Source: Allium sativum (taxonomy: Eukaryota > Streptophyta > Magnoliopsida > Asparagales > Amaryllidaceae). From it: a stretch of 64,000 nucleotides of DNA. Under the pieces are notes generated by a model. It did no database searches. It saw nothing but the letters and a program-made list of their open reading frames with translations, and was not told the DNA's origin. Shown here piece after piece: positions 61,491 through 64,000 of this stretch. Numbering within the stretch: the stretch's first letter is position 1; the number at the start of each line of letters is the position of its first letter. The DNA lies in the NCBI GenBank assembly GCA_030737875.1, contig CM060923.1, positions 496,088,453-496,152,452 on the forward strand, given 5' to 3'. A program made the position numbers and the translations under genes.

Positions 61491-62441
61491 GGGAGGGAAG
61501 AGGGATTATATATTTTTTTTTATTAATTTAATTATTTTATTTTAATTCAAAAAGTCAACTTTTTCAAACGACCTCTAAACGAGGTCCACCGCCTGTCGTC
61601 CATAGCGTTTCACCCCCATTCCGAACACAATGGGATATGTATCGTATGTTGATTCGACTGTTTGAATCAGTCTCCGTTAATATTTACATTTAAATTACTA
61701 TATTGAATTTTAAACGCACATTTCAAATTACCGGGGTCACATACTAACTAGAAAAATTCCAGAAAAATATTTTCTAGCTTCGTATTGACGATACGGTCCT
61801 AACAAAACTAGTTTCGTCAAATTCTGAGACCGTTTGAAAAATGGCCAATTTTCAGTCGATTAAAATCAACTGAAACTGGTCAAACACGTTTTCCTTTGCC
61901 ACGCTCACATATTGATTCGAAAAATTATGAAATTTGAAACCTAGCAATAACTTGACACTGCGGACCCAACAAAACTGATTTCGTCGAAATCCGAGGTCAT
62001 TTGCAAAATGTCCATTTTTAAGGGCCTTATATATATAAAAATATATATAAATTCCACAGCGACTATTTCTAATTTTCAACTGGACATATCTTATCATTTC
62101 TAAGATGAAATCTCAGTTTGTTAACTTCGTTACAAAGATATAGTTATACAGATTCAAATATTCCTTGTTTCGTTCAATTCTGACTTATATTGAATTCTGT
62201 ATATTCATTTGAAATTAGAAATCGAATTTTCGAACTACCGCGCCATTTTCAATTCCTTTTATAATTATATATAATTATTATATATTCTAACGACGACGTA
62301 TATAATATATACGTTCGAACTATATTCAAAATAAATTTTCTCGTCGATATTATTTAAAATAATTCATTTTAAATAATCAAAATTCGCTAAAATTGCCAAA
62401 ATAAAAATTTTAAACTGGCCCAGATTTTCCGGGTTGTTACA

Positions 62442-62446
62442 CTACG
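62442..62446. other. Target-site duplication, right copy
   Basis: CTACG, matching 47526-47530. Confidence 0.9.
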
Positions 62447-64000
62447 CCACACAGGCCATGCTTTGATCATCAACCACAAGACTTTGCTTTTCAACAGAAG
62501 CCTTGATCAATTTCCACTTACGCGTGCCACACTGGCAATTCACTCCATGCGACTGATGTCCATCGATATACAACCTCTGAGCTCATACGTCTCAGAGAAG
62601 GGCGTTAAGCAAGAGAATAAATTCTCTGCCGCCAAACAGATGTATATTTAATAGAGATCAATCAACATAGAATACAACCTCTGAGCTCATCGATCACCTT
62701 TCAGATTTCATAATTTAAATTATCAATTCACATTTCAATCTAATTAAAGATTCATTGAAACTCTACTTAGTTTTAATCTTTTCAAAAATCAACATCCTGC
62801 CTTTAACTGGGTCAAAGAACCAATGTCCTCTAAAACACGATTCACGATAAACCCAAATCACATTTGATATTAAATACAAGGCTCTGAATAGAAAATATAT
62901 CGGCTTATATTCGATACCGAATTCTGAAACCAACAAATATCGCATTGGAAATAACGATATAAATATATCTTTCAAATTCCCTCAACAATATCTGTATAAT
63001 CACGAAATCCAACATCGAAATATTCCGAAAATAATTTCGATTCAACTCCAGTCCAATTCACGTATTGGGAATATTGATTATTTTTAAAATCACTTTCAAA
63101 TTCAATTTATTTATTTCAAAAATAAATTGATTTTAATTCTAGTTCAAAACTAGTTCATTTCGACAAAAATCTATTTTTATCTTTTCAAATGTGGAATTTT
63201 TTTCATCCCAGTTCTTTCCAATTCACATATTATGATTTTACACAAATTATTAATATTTTTAATATTTTTATCAAGGCCCGTACAGTCGATTTCCATCAAC
63301 GGCCATCGAACTGCACTTACAACGACCTTTTCCAAATTTGATTTGGACATAATTCCAAATACAACCGTTAGATTTCAAATTTATAATATTCATTGGAAAG
63401 CTCTTTTCGATACGAACCCAACGGTTTCGGTTTTAGGAGAATCCGACGGTCGGATATCCCGTAATGTCAATTCGAAGTCAATGGTCGAAATTCACGAACT
63501 GCCGCGGTGCGGCGCGTTCTATTCAGGCCATTATACATAATATATATATTATATATATTTTGCCGATTTCCTTTTTTTTAAAACGAATTTTATAAATAGT
63601 TCTAAATTCGTTTCAAAAACAATTTCAACTTCATTTTCAATTTCAAATCGATTTGATTTCAATTCAATTCGAATTCATTTCAATTTTATTTAATTCGAAT
63701 TCCAATTCGTTTCAATTCAATTCAAATTCTAATTCATTTCAATTCAATTCAATTAGAATTTACCTTCTATTTAATTCAATTCGAATTCATTTCAAATTGA
63801 TTTCAATTCAATTTCAGTTCCTTTTAAATTTCATTCAAAACGATTTCAATTCGTTTTTAATTCAATTTCAATTTAATTCATTTTGAATTCATTTCTATTC
63901 AATTCGAATTCATTTCAAATTGATTTCAATTCAATTTCCGTTCCTTTTAAATTTCATTCAAAACGATTTCAATTCGTTTTTAATTCAACTTCAATTTAAT
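62442..64000 (-). mobile_element. Family A LTR, second part (third layer, runs off window)
   Basis: Continuation of 46422-47530 after element A2. It has a roughly 0.75-kb deletion compared with the other LTRs at about 62665-62695, marked by a copied 19-base patch. It keeps the palindrome (63436), CG box (63501-63516) and AT palindrome (63537-63560). From 63650 it is a degenerate field of TTCAATTCAATTCGAATTCA words, the uncondensed equivalent of the 27/28-bp minisatellites. Confidence 0.85.

Larger units (their letters stand above)
47531..62441 (-). mobile_element. Element A2: complete giant-LTR non-autonomous retrotransposon
   Basis: A 14.9-kb element: LTR 47531-54470, body 54471-55499, LTR 55500-62441, flanked by the CTACG duplication. 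On the minus strand the order is 5' LTR, primer-binding site (55486-55497), body, polypurine tract (54471-54483), 3' LTR. The two 6.94-kb LTRs appear identical except for homopolymer lengths and one short T/C tract near 53470, so the insertion is very recent and its RNA was presumably made in the recent past. No gag, protease, RT, RNase H or integrase is present; these must come from another element. It qualifies as a LARD, but with LTRs about seven times its body. Confidence 0.95.
55500..62441 (-). mobile_element. A2 5' LTR, 6942 bp
   Basis: Repeats 47531-54470 with a shift of 7969 bp. Sub-features lie at matching places: 203-bp triplication 57410-58012, palindrome 58591, CG box 58656, minisatellite 58905-59091, palindromic arrays 60394-60741, donor-like site 61111-61117 and GC leader 61116-61490. 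Confidence 0.95.

Overview
This window is a repeat-packed stretch of a flowering-plant nuclear genome. Almost all of it is Ty3/gypsy-type LTR retrotransposon DNA, mostly non-coding and inserted into itself. The evidence is long direct repeats bounded by TGTAAC...CA, primer-binding sites complementary to plant initiator tRNA-Met (TGGTATCAGAGC), purine tracts next to the LTR starts, and a target-site duplication. I see no intact host gene, no tRNA or rRNA gene and no CRISPR. The species cannot be named from this sequence.

The main occupant is a family called A here, whose LTRs read on the minus strand. The clearest copy (A2, 47531-62441) has two nearly identical 6.94-kb LTRs around only 1.03 kb of non-coding DNA, with a 5-bp target-site duplication, CTACG. 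It is a large retrotransposon derivative in which the LTRs are about seven times longer than the body. A second subfamily (A1, 20871-36001) has the order partial body - LTR - body - LTR, which points to recombination followed by truncation. Other A-type LTRs lie at 1-5525, 39790-40238, 40239-44743, 44744-46421 and 46422-47530 continuing at 62442-64000. The last four LTR segments plus A2 form a nested stack of one family. Related but diverged LTRs in the opposite orientation lie at about 6010-7778 and 11482-15141.

A different element, B (15142-20829, plus strand), has a 3.6-kb LTR, a mutated primer-binding site, a decayed gypsy protease-region fragment, a polypurine tract and a truncated 3' LTR. 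It joins A1 through a short patch of copied filler DNA. Between 7779 and 11481 lies an old minus-strand fragment with a broken Asn/Gln-rich ORF and a gypsy-like G-rich tract. The only low-copy-looking DNA is 36002-39790, which holds fragments of possible host coding exons, none intact.

The most unusual material is inside the A LTRs. Each has an AT-rich U3-like segment, a GC-rich leader with C-runs, a conserved GTAAGT splice-donor sequence, a long AT-rich tract full of minisatellites and hairpins, and a conserved pyrimidine-rich GCAG acceptor-like site near the far end. This suggests, without proving it, an intron of about 5.3 kb contained in the LTR. Several palindromes are kept across diverged copies. 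All alignments were made by eye.
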